Shown here piece by piece: positions 32,033-41,673 of a stretch of 48,189 nt of DNA; position 1 is the stretch's first letter; the number at the start of each line of letters is the position of its first letter. The DNA lies in assembly GCF_007786235.1 (NCBI RefSeq), contig NZ_VNFK01000027.1, positions 1-48,189 on the forward strand, given 5' to 3'. This stretch comes from Paenarthrobacter nitroguajacolicus. GTDB taxonomy: Bacteria > Actinomycetota > Actinomycetes > Actinomycetales > Micrococcaceae. Position numbers and translations under genes: made by a program. The notes below the pieces were generated by a model. It worked only from the letters and a program-made list of their open reading frames with translations, did not search any database and was not told the origin of the DNA.

Positions 32033-32764
32033 CTAGGAGTGCAGCTGGTTCACCGCTTCGGCCAGGGGCAGGTGCAGCGCGGGGCCGTGGCCTGGCAGGA
32101 TTACCTTGGCTTGGACGCTCTCCAGGAGCCGGGCAGAGGCCAACGCCGCCACTGGGTCCGAGTGGTACATCCTGTGCAGCATCTGAGGCCCCGATGTCGG
32201 GCTGATCGGGTGCCCGCTGACGAAAGAGTCACCCACGGCGATCGCCTGGGCACTGGGCAGCAGCAAAGCTACGTTGCCGGGGGTGTGCCCGGGAAGCAAG
32301 ATCGCTTCGGGCTTGCCGGGCAGGCTCTGGAGCTTCTCCGCCGTCCAGGCCTCAGCGCGTGTGGCCGGTTCCGCCTGAAGGGCCTTGGCTTTGATGACGT
32401 GCAGCATCCAGCGGAATACCTTGGGACGCCAGGCCCGGACCAGGACCTGACCGAAGGTGACTTGGTGTTTCTCCCTGCCTTGGACATGAGGGAGTTCTTC
32501 GAGGGAGCACAGGATGGGCGTGCCAAAGGTCCGTGAGAAGTAGGCCGCGGATCCTGTGTGGTCCACGTGCCCGTGCGTGATGAGCATGCCCTCCGCATCG
32601 GCAGGCTCCAGGCCGAGCCCCCGGATCGACTGCAGCACCAGGCCGCGGTCCGCCGGATATCCGCCGTCGATCAGGATGAAGCCGGAGTCGTCACGGACAA
32701 TGAGCCAGTTGGAGGCAGGCCCTTCGACAAAGAACACACCAGGTGCTTGCTCGGAAACGTTCAC
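32033..32764 (-). CDS. Metallo-beta-lactamase-fold hydrolase
   Basis: 243 residues, GTG start. The zinc motif is ITHGHVDHTG, followed by later ligands in LPGHTPGN, AVGDSF and ILPGHGPAL, as in glyoxalase II/lactonase-type enzymes. The substrate is not predictable. It starts 27 nt after the nasB stop on the same strand and might be transcribed with the nitrate operon, although its function need not be linked. Confidence 0.9.
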   Translation of the reverse strand: MNVSEQAPGVFFVEGPASNWLIVRDDSGFILIDGGYPADRGLVLQSIRGLGLEPADAEGMLITHGHVDHTGSAAYFSRTFGTPILCSLEELPHVQGREKHQVTFGQVLVRAWRPKVFRWMLHVIKAKALQAEPATRAEAWTAEKLQSLPGKPEAILLPGHTPGNVALLLPSAQAIAVGDSFVSGHPISPTSGPQMLHRMYHSDPVAALASARLLESVQAKVILPGHGPALHLPLAEAVNQLHS

Positions 32765-32791
32765 CAGAGCATTCTAGGGAGTTACGCGGCT

Positions 32792-34357
32792 TCAGGCGGC
32801 AGCCGCTTGGAAATGTTTTTCGATGATCCCTTTGATGTCTTCACGGCATCCTCCGCAGCCTGTACCGGCGCGAGTGGCCTTGGAGACCTCGCCAACCGTG
32901 CTGCAGCCCGCCAGCACGGAATCCTCAATGCTGGCCGCATTCACGCCGGCGCAACGGCACACGGTCCGCTGGGGATCGTTGCTCGTGGCGCCACCGGCAT
33001 CGAGCTGGTCGGGCCCGTCGAGTCGGAGCAGCAAGGAGCGGTCCGCCGGCAGCTCAGAGGAGCGCTCGAAGAGGACTACGAGCTCCGCAGCAGTCCGGGG
33101 CATGCCCACTGCCACCAAGCCCTCCAGGACTCCGCCGCGGGTGGTCATCTTGACGTAGCGGCCATGCTCGGGGTCGGCCCACTGTGAAATCTGTCGGCGG
33201 GCACGCCCGGACGTAGCGCCTGCTTCCAACAATTCTTCGTCCCACATGTCAGCGTGGTTGTCGCCAGCCACTGCAAGGTTGATGCCGCGGGCCTTCAGGA
33301 CCACCACTCCGGGCTTTTCCTTGGGAAGGGGCTCCAGGGCGTCGGCAACGGATTGACCGTCCCGCGCCAACACCGTCAAGTATTCGGCCAGCCACTCAGC
33401 CTGCCGCCACCCGGGCCCCACCAACCCTGAGGGGCCGCCGGCCGTCCTGCAGTCCACGCACGCAGCATCGGGGCAGCGGACCTCGGCGCAGTCGCCGATC
33501 GCGAACATGTGGGGCTCGTGATAGGTCCGGAGATGGTGGTCCACCAGGATGCCGGACGCCACAGGAAGTCCGCAGCCCTCGGCCAGTTCGATCCGCGGGC
33601 GGACACCACAGGACAACACCAGCAGGTCGCCGTCGATCGCGGAGCCGTCATCCAGCAGCAACGCGGAGAAGCTGCCGCCGGGACCAGCCGTTTCCACGCC
33701 GGTGGAACGCGCGTTGCCTGCCATCCGGACACCGCCTGCCCGCAAACTGTTGGTCAGCACGGACCCGCTTCCGCGGTCGATGCTGCGACCCAGGGGGAAG
33801 GGGCCGTTGTGGACCACGGTTGCTTGGGCGCCTTCCTCCGCGGCCGCGAGCGCAGTCTCAAGGCCAAGAACGCCGCCACCCAGCACCACCACGCGCTTGC
33901 CGCCAGCCACGGCCGCACGGAGGACGGCCGCGTCCTTCAGATCACGCAGCGCAGTGACCCCGGCCGGAAGTACGGGACCGGAAGGATCCGGGTTCAGTCC
34001 GGTGAGGTTGGGAATTACGGGCCGGGACCCCGTGGCGAACACCAAGCGGTCGTAGTGTTCGGTGGTGCCATCGGAGAGGACTACGTGTTGGCGGGCGCGG
34101 TCGATCCTTTTGACCTTGACGCCCAGCCGCACCTGCACGCCGTCGGACTCCAAATCGGAAGCGTCTGCCATCGCCAAAGCGTCGGCGGTGGTACGGCCGA
34201 CGGCCAGTTCAGCCACCATCACGCGGTTGTACGCGGCTTCGGCTTCCTGACCTACTACGAGCAACTGGACCAGACCCGTCCGGACAGCGGGGAGCAGTTC
34301 GTCCACGAGCCGGGCAGCCACTGGCCCGAATCCAACAACAACAATGCGCTCGCTCAT
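32792..34357 (-). CDS. nasB: Assimilatory nitrate reductase electron-transfer subunit
   Basis: 521 residues from ATG 34357, which overlaps the nasC stop (ATGA 34354-34357). The open frame to 34441 is not used. FAD motif RIVVVGFGPVAARL, NAD motif VVVLGGGVLGLETA, FAD motif MFAIGDCAE, and a C-terminal BFD-like [2Fe-2S] domain with Cys467, Cys469, Cys501 and Cys504. It passes electrons from NAD(P)H to NasC. Its architecture repeats the front half of NirB (18715), so the two flavin modules are paralogous. Confidence 0.9.
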   Translation of the reverse strand: MSERIVVVGFGPVAARLVDELLPAVRTGLVQLLVVGQEAEAAYNRVMVAELAVGRTTADALAMADASDLESDGVQVRLGVKVKRIDRARQHVVLSDGTTEHYDRLVFATGSRPVIPNLTGLNPDPSGPVLPAGVTALRDLKDAAVLRAAVAGGKRVVVLGGGVLGLETALAAAEEGAQATVVHNGPFPLGRSIDRGSGSVLTNSLRAGGVRMAGNARSTGVETAGPGGSFSALLLDDGSAIDGDLLVLSCGVRPRIELAEGCGLPVASGILVDHHLRTYHEPHMFAIGDCAEVRCPDAACVDCRTAGGPSGLVGPGWRQAEWLAEYLTVLARDGQSVADALEPLPKEKPGVVVLKARGINLAVAGDNHADMWDEELLEAGATSGRARRQISQWADPEHGRYVKMTTRGGVLEGLVAVGMPRTAAELVVLFERSSELPADRSLLLRLDGPDQLDAGGATSNDPQRTVCRCAGVNAASIEDSVLAGCSTVGEVSKATRAGTGCGGCREDIKGIIEKHFQAAAA

Positions 34358-36555
34358 GAAGCCTCCTTGACGTGCAATGGCATCCCGAACCGTCCGGGAA
34401 CGGAAGAAGCGTCCTGCGTAGCGGCCGCCTTCCGGACCCAAACCCGGCTGGTCTTGAACTCCGGCATACCGGAAATAGGATCTGTGGCCGCCTCCGTGAG
34501 GCGGTTGGCGTTTTCCTGCCCAGGGAAGTGGAACGGCAGGAAAACAGTGTCCGGGCGGACGGTATTGCTGAGTTCGGCGCGGCAGAGGACCTCGCCCCGC
34601 TCGTTGGTGACGGTGGCGTAGTCGCCGTCGGCCAGGCCCCGCGCTGCCGCCGTCCCGGGGTGGATGAGCAGTCGGGCTTGCGGCTGGGACGCCAGGAGCT
34701 CGCTGACACGACGGGTCTGGGCGCCGGACTGGTAATGCTCCAGGAGGCGGCCGGTGGCAAGTGCAAGGGAGTCATCGGCGAATGAACGTACGGCCCGCCT
34801 GGACGGAGTGACCGGAACCATCACCGCGCGGCCATCGGCGTGGGCGAACCCATCGCCGAAGAGCCGTGGAGTGCCCGTACTGCCCACGGGGTAGGGCCAA
34901 TAGGCAGCTTCGCCGCGGTCCAGCAGGGCGTAGTCGATGCCCGAGTAATCGGCCAGACCGCCGGCAGAGGCCAATCGAAGCTCTTCAAACACGGTCTCGG
35001 GGTCATCGCTGAACGTTGAAGGAGCGTCAAGCATCCCGGCAAGCCGGGCCATGAGCCACAGCTCGCTGCGGACACCCGGGGGTGGCGTCAGCGCGCGCCG
35101 GCGACGGATCACCCGGCCCTCGAGGTTGGTCAGCGTGCCCTCTTCCTCGGCCCACTGGGTGACGGGTAGGACCAGGTCAGCCTCGGCGGCGGTCTCGGAC
35201 ATGAAGAAGTCGCACACCACCAGGAAGTCCAGGCTGCGGAGACCCCGGGTCACTGCGTTTGTGTCCGGAGCCGACACCACCACGTTGGCGCCGTGCACGA
35301 AAAGGCAGCGGACGCCGTCGGGCTGTCCCAGCGACGTGAGAAGTTCGACGGCGGGCAGGCCGGGCCCGGGGATGAGTGACTCGTCGACGCCCCACACACC
35401 GGCGACGTGGGCGCGCGCCGCGGGGTCGGTGATCTTGCGGTAGCCCGGGAGCTGGTCCGCCTTCTGGCCATGCTCACGGCCACCCTGGCCGTTACCTTGG
35501 CCGGTGAGGGTGCCGTAGCCGCTGCGGGCCGAGCCCGGTAGCCCGAGGATGAGGCTCAGATTGATGGCTGCGGTGGCGGTGTCGGTGCCGTCCACGTGCT
35601 GCTCCACGCCACGGCCGCTGAGGATGTAGCTGCCGCCGTCACGGGCACCTTGGGCCAAACGTCGGGCCGTCTCACGGATGAGGGTGGCGGGCACGCCGGT
35701 GATGGACTGGACGCGCTCCGGCCAGAAGGCGTTGAGGCTGCGCACCACGGCCGCGTATCCACTGGTGTTGGCGGCGATGTACTCAGAGTCTGCCAGGCCT
35801 TCGTGGACCACGACGTGTGAAATGCCCAACAGGAGGGCCAAATCGGTGCCGGGCGTCGGCTGCAAGTGGAGGCCGCCGCCGTCGCCCGTGAATGCTGCAG
35901 TAGCCGAGCGGCGCGGGTCCACCACTATCAGCCCGCCGGCGTCGCGCGCGCCCTGGAGGTGCTGGACGAAGGGCGGCATGGTCTCGGCCACGTTTGAACC
36001 GAGCATGAGGATCACGGACGCGGTGTCGAGGTCGGAGACCGGGAAGGGGAGCCCGCGGTCCACACCGAAGGCGCGGTTGCCGGCGGCTGCTGCGGATGAC
36101 ATGCAGAACCGGCCGTTGTAGTCGATGCGTGAGGTCCGGAGTGCCAACCGGGCGAATTTGCCCAGCAGGTAAGCCTTCTCGTTGGTGAGGCCGCCGCTGC
36201 CGAAGACTCCAACAGCGTCGTTCCCATACTGCTGCTGGGTGTCTTTAACGGCTGCGGTGATCAGCATGAGGGCCTGGTCCCAGGAGATGGGCTGATGGAC
36301 GCCGTCGGAGCCTTTGAGCATCGGCTCAGTGACGCGGCCGTTGTGGCGCAACAACGACGCCGATGTCCAGCCTTTGCGGCACAGCCCGCCCCGGTTGGTG
36401 GGGAAGTCGCGCCCTGAAACCTCGAGCGGGACGGCGGGGGTGGCCGGTTCTGCGGTGGGCGCTGCCGCTGTCCCGGCTGCAGAGGCAGCCGGGGTCAGCG
36501 TCATGGCGCACTGGAGCGCGCAGTAGGGGCAGTGGGTATCGGCGCCGTTGGGCAT
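34354..36555 (-). CDS. nasC: Assimilatory nitrate reductase catalytic subunit (molybdopterin)
   Basis: 733 residues. The N-terminal [4Fe-4S] ligands are Cys9, Cys12, Cys16 (HCPYCALQC) and Cys59 (GGLCRKGW), with an Ala/Pro-rich insert between them. Molybdopterin-oxidoreductase landmarks include RIDYNGRFCMSSA, GSNVAETMPPF, the NasA-type GQGNGQGGREHG and a C-terminal MopB-binding domain (THPGTAARGLADGDYATV-like). It reduces nitrate to nitrite in the cytoplasm. Its ATG follows the narK stop directly (TAG then ATG) without a good ribosome-binding site, implying translational coupling. There is no BFD domain here; NasB carries it. Confidence 0.94.
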   Translation of the reverse strand: MPNGADTHCPYCALQCAMTLTPAASAAGTAAAPTAEPATPAVPLEVSGRDFPTNRGGLCRKGWTSASLLRHNGRVTEPMLKGSDGVHQPISWDQALMLITAAVKDTQQQYGNDAVGVFGSGGLTNEKAYLLGKFARLALRTSRIDYNGRFCMSSAAAAGNRAFGVDRGLPFPVSDLDTASVILMLGSNVAETMPPFVQHLQGARDAGGLIVVDPRRSATAAFTGDGGGLHLQPTPGTDLALLLGISHVVVHEGLADSEYIAANTSGYAAVVRSLNAFWPERVQSITGVPATLIRETARRLAQGARDGGSYILSGRGVEQHVDGTDTATAAINLSLILGLPGSARSGYGTLTGQGNGQGGREHGQKADQLPGYRKITDPAARAHVAGVWGVDESLIPGPGLPAVELLTSLGQPDGVRCLFVHGANVVVSAPDTNAVTRGLRSLDFLVVCDFFMSETAAEADLVLPVTQWAEEEGTLTNLEGRVIRRRRALTPPPGVRSELWLMARLAGMLDAPSTFSDDPETVFEELRLASAGGLADYSGIDYALLDRGEAAYWPYPVGSTGTPRLFGDGFAHADGRAVMVPVTPSRRAVRSFADDSLALATGRLLEHYQSGAQTRRVSELLASQPQARLLIHPGTAAARGLADGDYATVTNERGEVLCRAELSNTVRPDTVFLPFHFPGQENANRLTEAATDPISGMPEFKTSRVWVRKAAATQDASSVPGRFGMPLHVKEAS

Positions 36556-37968
36556 CTAGATGTGTCCGATCGTGTTGCGCTTCCGGGCAGGGCGGATGTA
36601 GCAGGCCCAGCAGACGGCGAGCATCAGGACATAGGCTCCGACGAAGCCGTAGAACGCCGGGGTGTAGGAGCCGCTGGCCGAGTTGGAAGCGTTGAGTACC
36701 TGCGGGATGACGAAGCCGCCGTAGGCGCCGATCGCGGAGATCAGGCCCAGGGAGGACGAGGCAAGCCGAGCCGTGGTGGCGCTGGGGGCGCCTGAGCGTG
36801 CCGCCCGGCTGGAGGTTGCGAAGATCACCGGGATCATGCGGTACGTGGCGCCGTTCCCGAAGCCGCTGGCCAGGAAGAGCAGCAGGAACAAGGTGAGGAA
36901 GAGCCAGAAGTTCTTCAGGGGCAGTGTCCAGATCATGGTCAGCGTGATGACGGCCATGGAAGCGAACGAGGCGATGGTCATGCGTGCCCCGCCCATGCGG
37001 TCGGCCATGCGGCCACCGTAGGGACGGGCCAGGGAGCCGACCAGCGGGCCGAGGAAGGCCAATGAGAGCGCTACCGCGCCAACATGGATGGACGAGAAGT
37101 CCGGGAAGTAGTCCTTGATCAGTTTGGGGAAGACACCTGCGAAGCCGATGAAGGAGCCGAAAGTTCCGATGTACAGGAACGCCATGATCCACAGATGCGG
37201 TTCCTTGAGGGCGGCCAGGGAGCCGGCCACGTCACCCTTGGCGCTGGTGAGGTTGTTCATGTACTTGAAGGCGCCGAAGGCGGCGATGATGATCAGCGGA
37301 ATCCAGATGATTCCCGCCATGGGCAGGTTGACGGTTCCGGCGGCCAGCAGGGTGATGGCGATGGGGACAACAAGCTGTGCGACGGCGGCACCGAGGTTGC
37401 CGCCGGCAGCGTTCAGGCCCAGCGCCCAACCCTTTTCGCGTGCGGGGTAGAAGAAGGTGATGTTGGCCATCGAGCTGGCGAAGTTGCCGCCACCGAAGCC
37501 GGCCAGACCGGCCATGAGGAGCATGATGCCGAAGGGTGTCTCCGGGTTGGAGACACAGATGGCCAGGCCTGTGGTGGGGATCAGCAGGAGCAACGCCGAG
37601 ACGATGGTCCAGTTCCGGCCACCGAACTTGGGAACCATGAATGTATAGGGAATGCGGAGCGTTGCGCCTACAAGGCTGGGGATGGAGATGAGCCAGAAGA
37701 TCTGGTTGGTGTCGAAGGTAAAGCCTGCTGCGGGGAGCTGGACCACCACAATGGACCACAGCTGCCAGACGACGAAGCCGAGGAATTCGGCGAAGATCGA
37801 CCAGTAGAGGTTTCGCTTGGCGATGGACCGGCCTTCGGCTTCCCACTGGCCCTTGTCTTCGGCATCCCAGTTGGCAATCCAGCGGCCGGGGCGGTGGTCA
37901 AGGACGGGGGCGGCGGTGGCAGTGGACTGGGCAGGGGCCAGTTCATCTGCGGAGCGGTCAACAGTCAC
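36556..37968 (-). CDS. narK: Nitrate/nitrite transporter
   Basis: 470 residues from GTG 37968. AAGGAGG lies seven bases upstream, so the open frame to 38121 is not used. It has twelve hydrophobic segments. Nitrate-porter family motifs include GGGNFASSMANITFFYPAREKGWALGLNAAGGNLG and LARPYGGRMADRMGGAR. It is the first gene of the nitrate operon narK-nasC-nasB and supplies the reductase with substrate. Its upstream region is shared with the divergent MHS transporter. Confidence 0.95.
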   Translation of the reverse strand: MTVDRSADELAPAQSTATAAPVLDHRPGRWIANWDAEDKGQWEAEGRSIAKRNLYWSIFAEFLGFVVWQLWSIVVVQLPAAGFTFDTNQIFWLISIPSLVGATLRIPYTFMVPKFGGRNWTIVSALLLLIPTTGLAICVSNPETPFGIMLLMAGLAGFGGGNFASSMANITFFYPAREKGWALGLNAAGGNLGAAVAQLVVPIAITLLAAGTVNLPMAGIIWIPLIIIAAFGAFKYMNNLTSAKGDVAGSLAALKEPHLWIMAFLYIGTFGSFIGFAGVFPKLIKDYFPDFSSIHVGAVALSLAFLGPLVGSLARPYGGRMADRMGGARMTIASFASMAVITLTMIWTLPLKNFWLFLTLFLLLFLASGFGNGATYRMIPVIFATSSRAARSGAPSATTARLASSSLGLISAIGAYGGFVIPQVLNASNSASGSYTPAFYGFVGAYVLMLAVCWACYIRPARKRNTIGHI

Positions 37969-38262
37969 GGAGTGCCTCCTTGGTGGGGGACGTTGTTCTT
38001 CCAAGGTAGGTTTCGCGCATTTCGTGGACGGGCGCCGTTTGTAAACGTGCTGTGACATTTCCCTATCGGCGGGGTCACCAGCGCGTGAGGCGATGGTGAG
38101 GTAATGTGGCGCGGACCACAAGGTGAGATTTTCTTGTGTGTCCGCATGTTGGACTTAGTTGTCCAGTCAATGGACAGCGGGAACTATTATTGAACTCTCG
38201 AATAATCCCTCGCCGGGTCCGCTCCTGGGGCATCGGCCGGCGTAAAAGAAAGCTGCAAACAC
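37969..38262. promoter_or_regulatory. narK/MHS divergent control region
   Basis: 294 bp. On the plus strand GTAAA (38041), GTGAC (38052), GTCAC (38074), GTGAG (38085) and GTGAG (38096) lie in exact multiples of 11 bp, recalling GlnR half-sites but without GAAAC partners. Near the MHS start, ATTATT-n9-AATAAT (38186-38206) and GGAC-n6-GTCC (38151-38164) are further symmetric motifs. No paired -35/-10 elements could be fixed. Confidence 0.4.
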
Positions 38263-39672
38263 ATGTCTTCCACTGCACCATCCAAGGAAGGTGAGTCCAC
38301 TAAGCCAGTGAACTCACGGGGCAAGGTGATCTTCGCAAGCCTGATCGGCACGACGATCGAGTTCTACGACTTCTATGCCTATGCCACCGCGTCGGTACTC
38401 GTCTTCCCCAAGCTCTTCTTCCCCGACGCCACTGACATCAATGCTCTGCTCAGTGCGTTCGCCATCTTTGGTGTCGCCTTCTTCGCACGCCCGATCGGTG
38501 CCGTGGTCTTCGGTCACTTTGGTGACAAGATCGGCCGCAAGGGCACCCTGGTTGCCTCCCTGCTGACCATGGGTATCGCAACCTTCCTCATCGGCCTCCT
38601 GCCCACGGCCTCCATGGCGGGATGGGCGATCCTCGCCCCGATCATGCTGGTGATTCTGCGCTTCTTCCAGGGCCTGGCCCTGGGTGGTGAATGGTCCGGC
38701 GCAGCCCTGCTCGCCACCGAAAACGCGCCCGAGGGCAAGCGCGCCATCTACGGTACGTTCCCGCAGTTGGGCGCACCCATCGGCTTCATCATCGCCAACG
38801 TGATCTTCATTTGGATGAACGTGTCCCTCAGCGCCGAAGAGTTCCTCTCGTGGGGCTGGCGCGTACCGTTCATCCTCAGCGCGGTTCTGGTCATCGTGGG
38901 ACTCTATGTTCGCCTGAAGCTGGTGGAGAGTGTGTCCTTCACCAAGGTGATCGAGCAGGAGAAGGTGCAGAAGCTGCCCCTCGCCGCTACCCTCAAGAGC
39001 CACTGGCGCCCCGTTGTTGCCGGTACCTTCATCATGTTCGCCACCTACGTGCTCTTCTACATCATGACCACGTTCACCCTGTCCTACGGCACCAAGCCCA
39101 CGCTGGAAGGCGCCCAGGCTGCTGCCGAAAAGGCCGGCAAGCCCATGACGGCAGACCAGATCGCCGCGTTTGTTCCTGGCCTGGGAATCACCCGATCAGA
39201 CTTCCTCTGGATGCTCATCATCGGTGTTGTGTTCTTCGGTATCTTCACCGTGGTCTCCGGACCGCTGGCTGAGAAGTGGGGCCGCCGCAAGTTCCTGCTG
39301 GGCGTCACGGCCGGCATCTTCGTGTTCGGCGCGCTCTGGTTCACCATGTTCGGTCCGGGCCAGGCAGCTGCGATGGTGGGCCTGATCGTTGGCTTCACAC
39401 TCATGGGCCTGACCTTCGGACCCATGGCGGCCATCCTGCCCGAACTGTTCCCGGCCAACGTCCGCTACACCGGTTCCGCGGTGGCCTACAACCTGTCCTC
39501 CATGATCGGTGCGGCCCCGGCGTCCTTCGTCGCCATCGCCCTCTGGTCGGCGGCGAACGGCAGCACCTGGCTCGTCGGTGCGTACATGGCCGCCGCCGCC
39601 GTGGTCACGTTCATTGCCCTGTGGCTGACCCGGGAAACCAAGGACATGGATTACGAGAACAACGTCGCCTGA
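38263..39672 (+). CDS. MFS transporter, metabolite:H+ symporter (MHS) family
   Basis: 469 residues, twelve hydrophobic segments. Start of helix 1 IGTTIEFYDFYAYATASVLVF, loop 2-3 GHFGDKIGRKGTL, the FFQGLALGGEWSGAALLATENAP signature of the ProP/MHS group, and loop 8-9 GPLAEKWGRRKF. Substrates of this family are organic acids or compatible solutes such as proline, betaine, shikimate or citrate; no choice can be made here. It is divergent from narK and followed by a strong terminator. Confidence 0.92.
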   Translation: MSSTAPSKEGESTKPVNSRGKVIFASLIGTTIEFYDFYAYATASVLVFPKLFFPDATDINALLSAFAIFGVAFFARPIGAVVFGHFGDKIGRKGTLVASLLTMGIATFLIGLLPTASMAGWAILAPIMLVILRFFQGLALGGEWSGAALLATENAPEGKRAIYGTFPQLGAPIGFIIANVIFIWMNVSLSAEEFLSWGWRVPFILSAVLVIVGLYVRLKLVESVSFTKVIEQEKVQKLPLAATLKSHWRPVVAGTFIMFATYVLFYIMTTFTLSYGTKPTLEGAQAAAEKAGKPMTADQIAAFVPGLGITRSDFLWMLIIGVVFFGIFTVVSGPLAEKWGRRKFLLGVTAGIFVFGALWFTMFGPGQAAAMVGLIVGFTLMGLTFGPMAAILPELFPANVRYTGSAVAYNLSSMIGAAPASFVAIALWSAANGSTWLVGAYMAAAAVVTFIALWLTRETKDMDYENNVA

Positions 39673-39683
39673 TTAGCTCACTT

Positions 39684-39725
39684 ACGACGCCGGCCCCGCA
39701 CCAAACGGTGCGGGGCCGGCGTCGT
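39684..39725. terminator. Bidirectional terminator between MHS transporter and biotin carboxylase genes
   Basis: ACGACGCCGGCCCCGCACC (39684-39702) is complementary over all 19 bases to 39707-39725, with loop AAAC. It separates two convergent genes whose stops are 69 bp apart. Confidence 0.95.
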
Positions 39726-39741
39726 CAAGGGGTTCTTGGTG

Positions 39742-41556
39742 TTAGTCCTCAATGGTGGCGATGACAGCGCCGGCGGCGACCGTCTCACCAGCGGTGGCGG
39801 CGAGGCCACGCACGGTGCCGGCCTTGTGGGCGGTGAGCGGCTGTTCCATCTTCATGGCTTCCAGCACCACGATCAGGTCGCCTTCTGCCACGACGTCGCC
39901 CTCTGCAGCCGCCACCTTGACGATGGTGCCCTGCATGGGAGAGGTCAATGCATTGCCGCCGGCTGCGGCCGCGGTGGCGCCGGCCGAACGTGAGCGCTTC
40001 TTGGACTTGCCGCCCTTGGCGCCCGAACCGCTGGACACCGCGGCCACGGTGCCGCCCAGGCCTGACGGCAGAACGACCTCAAGGCGCTTGCCACCAACCT
40101 CGACGACGACGCGCTGCCGCTCACCGGCGTCGGGCGCTTCAGCACCGGCACCGCTGGCCGACCAAGCGGGAATGCTGTTGACGAACTCGGTCTCGATCCA
40201 GCGTGTGTGAACCTTGAACGGTCCTTCAGTTGGAGCGAAATCGGGGTCGGTGACCACTGCGAGGTCGAACGGGATGACCGTGGGGATGCCCTCTACCACC
40301 ATCTCCTCCAGCGCCCGGCGTGAACGCTGAAGGGCCTGCTGGCGGGAAGCGCCGGTAACGATCAGCTTGGACAGCATGGAGTCGAAGTTGCCGCTGATGA
40401 CGTCACCCTGCTCGACGCCGGAATCGATCCGGATGCCGGGACCCGTAGGGTTCTTCAGGGTGGTGATGGTGCCGGGGGCGGGCATGAAGTTGCGGCCCGG
40501 ATCTTCGCCGGTGATGCGGAACTCGAAGGAGTGGCCGCGGACCTCGGGGTCGTCGTAGCCGAGTGCTTCACCGCGGGCGATGCGGAACTGTTCGCGGACG
40601 AGGTCGATTCCCGTGACTTCCTCGGAGACGCAATGCTCCACCTGGAGGCGGGTGTTGACCTCAAGGAAGGAGATGGTGCCGTCCTGGCCCACCAGGAATT
40701 CGCAGGTTCCGGCGCCCAGGTAGTTGGCTTCCTTCAGGATGGCCTTGGAGGACTCGTAAAGTCGCTTGTTCTGCTCTTCGCTCAGGTACGGAGCGGGGGC
40801 TTCCTCAACCAGCTTCTGGTTGCGGCGCTGCAGCGAGCAGTCGCGGGTGGAGACCACCACCACATTGCCGTAAGCGTCGGCCAAGCACTGGGTTTCGACG
40901 TGGCGGGGGGCATCGAGGAAGCGCTCAATGAAGCATTCGCCACGGCCAAAAGCTGCGGTGGCTTCGCGGACTGCCGATTCGTACAGTTCCGGGATTTCGT
41001 CCATGGTGCGGGCAACCTTGATGCCGCGTCCGCCGCCACCGAAGGCGGCCTTGATGGCGATGGGCAGACCGAATTCCTCGGCAAACTTCAGGATCTCGTC
41101 GGCCGATTCCACCGGGTCAGCCGTGCCGGGGACCAAGGGGGCGCCAACCTTTTCGGCGATGTGGCGGGCCTGGACCTTGTCGCCCAAGGCCGAGATCGCC
41201 TCAGGGGAGGGGCCAATCCAGGTGATGCCGGCGTCGATGACCTTGGCAGCGAACTCGGCGTTCTCCGCCAGGAAACCGTAGCCGGGGTGGATCGCGTCGG
41301 CGCCGGACTGCTTGGCGACCTCGATGATCTTGTCCATCACCAGGTACGACTCGGCTGCGGTGTTGCCACCCAGTGCATAAGCTTCGTCAGCGAGGCGGAC
41401 ATGCAGGGCGTCGCGGTCAGGATCTGCGTAGACGGCGACGGAGGCAATGCCCTCGTCCCGGGCAGCTCGGATGATGCGGACCGCGATTTCGCCGCGGTTG
41501 GCAATCAAGACCTTGGTAAGAGGGCTGGAAATGGGCTGCGCCGGGTTAGCTGACAA
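39742..41556 (-). CDS. accA3: Biotin carboxylase/biotin carboxyl carrier protein (acyl-CoA carboxylase alpha subunit)
   Basis: 604 residues from TTG 41556, with AAGGAG eight bases upstream. The earlier in-frame stretch lacks such a site. Biotin carboxylase domain with VLIANRGEIAVRI, ATP-grasp loop KAAFGGGGRGIKV, and LEVNTRLQVEH. A Lys/Ala/Gly-rich linker follows. The C-terminal BCCP domain carries biotinylated Lys569 in EAMKMEQ. It makes carboxybiotin for acetyl- or propionyl-CoA carboxylase. The beta subunit is not in the window. Proximity to maf recalls the accA3 locus of Mycobacterium. Confidence 0.95.
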   Translation of the reverse strand: MSANPAQPISSPLTKVLIANRGEIAVRIIRAARDEGIASVAVYADPDRDALHVRLADEAYALGGNTAAESYLVMDKIIEVAKQSGADAIHPGYGFLAENAEFAAKVIDAGITWIGPSPEAISALGDKVQARHIAEKVGAPLVPGTADPVESADEILKFAEEFGLPIAIKAAFGGGGRGIKVARTMDEIPELYESAVREATAAFGRGECFIERFLDAPRHVETQCLADAYGNVVVVSTRDCSLQRRNQKLVEEAPAPYLSEEQNKRLYESSKAILKEANYLGAGTCEFLVGQDGTISFLEVNTRLQVEHCVSEEVTGIDLVREQFRIARGEALGYDDPEVRGHSFEFRITGEDPGRNFMPAPGTITTLKNPTGPGIRIDSGVEQGDVISGNFDSMLSKLIVTGASRQQALQRSRRALEEMVVEGIPTVIPFDLAVVTDPDFAPTEGPFKVHTRWIETEFVNSIPAWSASGAGAEAPDAGERQRVVVEVGGKRLEVVLPSGLGGTVAAVSSGSGAKGGKSKKRSRSAGATAAAAGGNALTSPMQGTIVKVAAAEGDVVAEGDLIVVLEAMKMEQPLTAHKAGTVRGLAATAGETVAAGAVIATIED

Positions 41557-41648
41557 GTTGTTGACTCCTTCTGTCCTTGAGGAGCCTAGCGTGATTGTGA
41601 GGGTTCCGCCCATATTGATGGGGGATTCCGTGTGTGAGGGGATGTTCC

Positions 41649-41667
41649 TTTGTAGGGTTGCTACAAA
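41649..41667. promoter_or_regulatory. 19-bp inverted repeat upstream of the biotin carboxylase gene
   Basis: TTTGTAG (41649-41655) and CTACAAA (41661-41667) form a perfect 7-bp inverted repeat about 93 nt before the TTG start, just past the maf stop. It is AT-rich, so an operator is more likely than a terminator. Confidence 0.45.
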
Positions 41668-41673
41668 TCGCTT

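Noticed and set aside
33509..34621. 370-codon plus-strand open frame
   Set aside because: Antisense to nasB and the end of nasC, both strongly supported.
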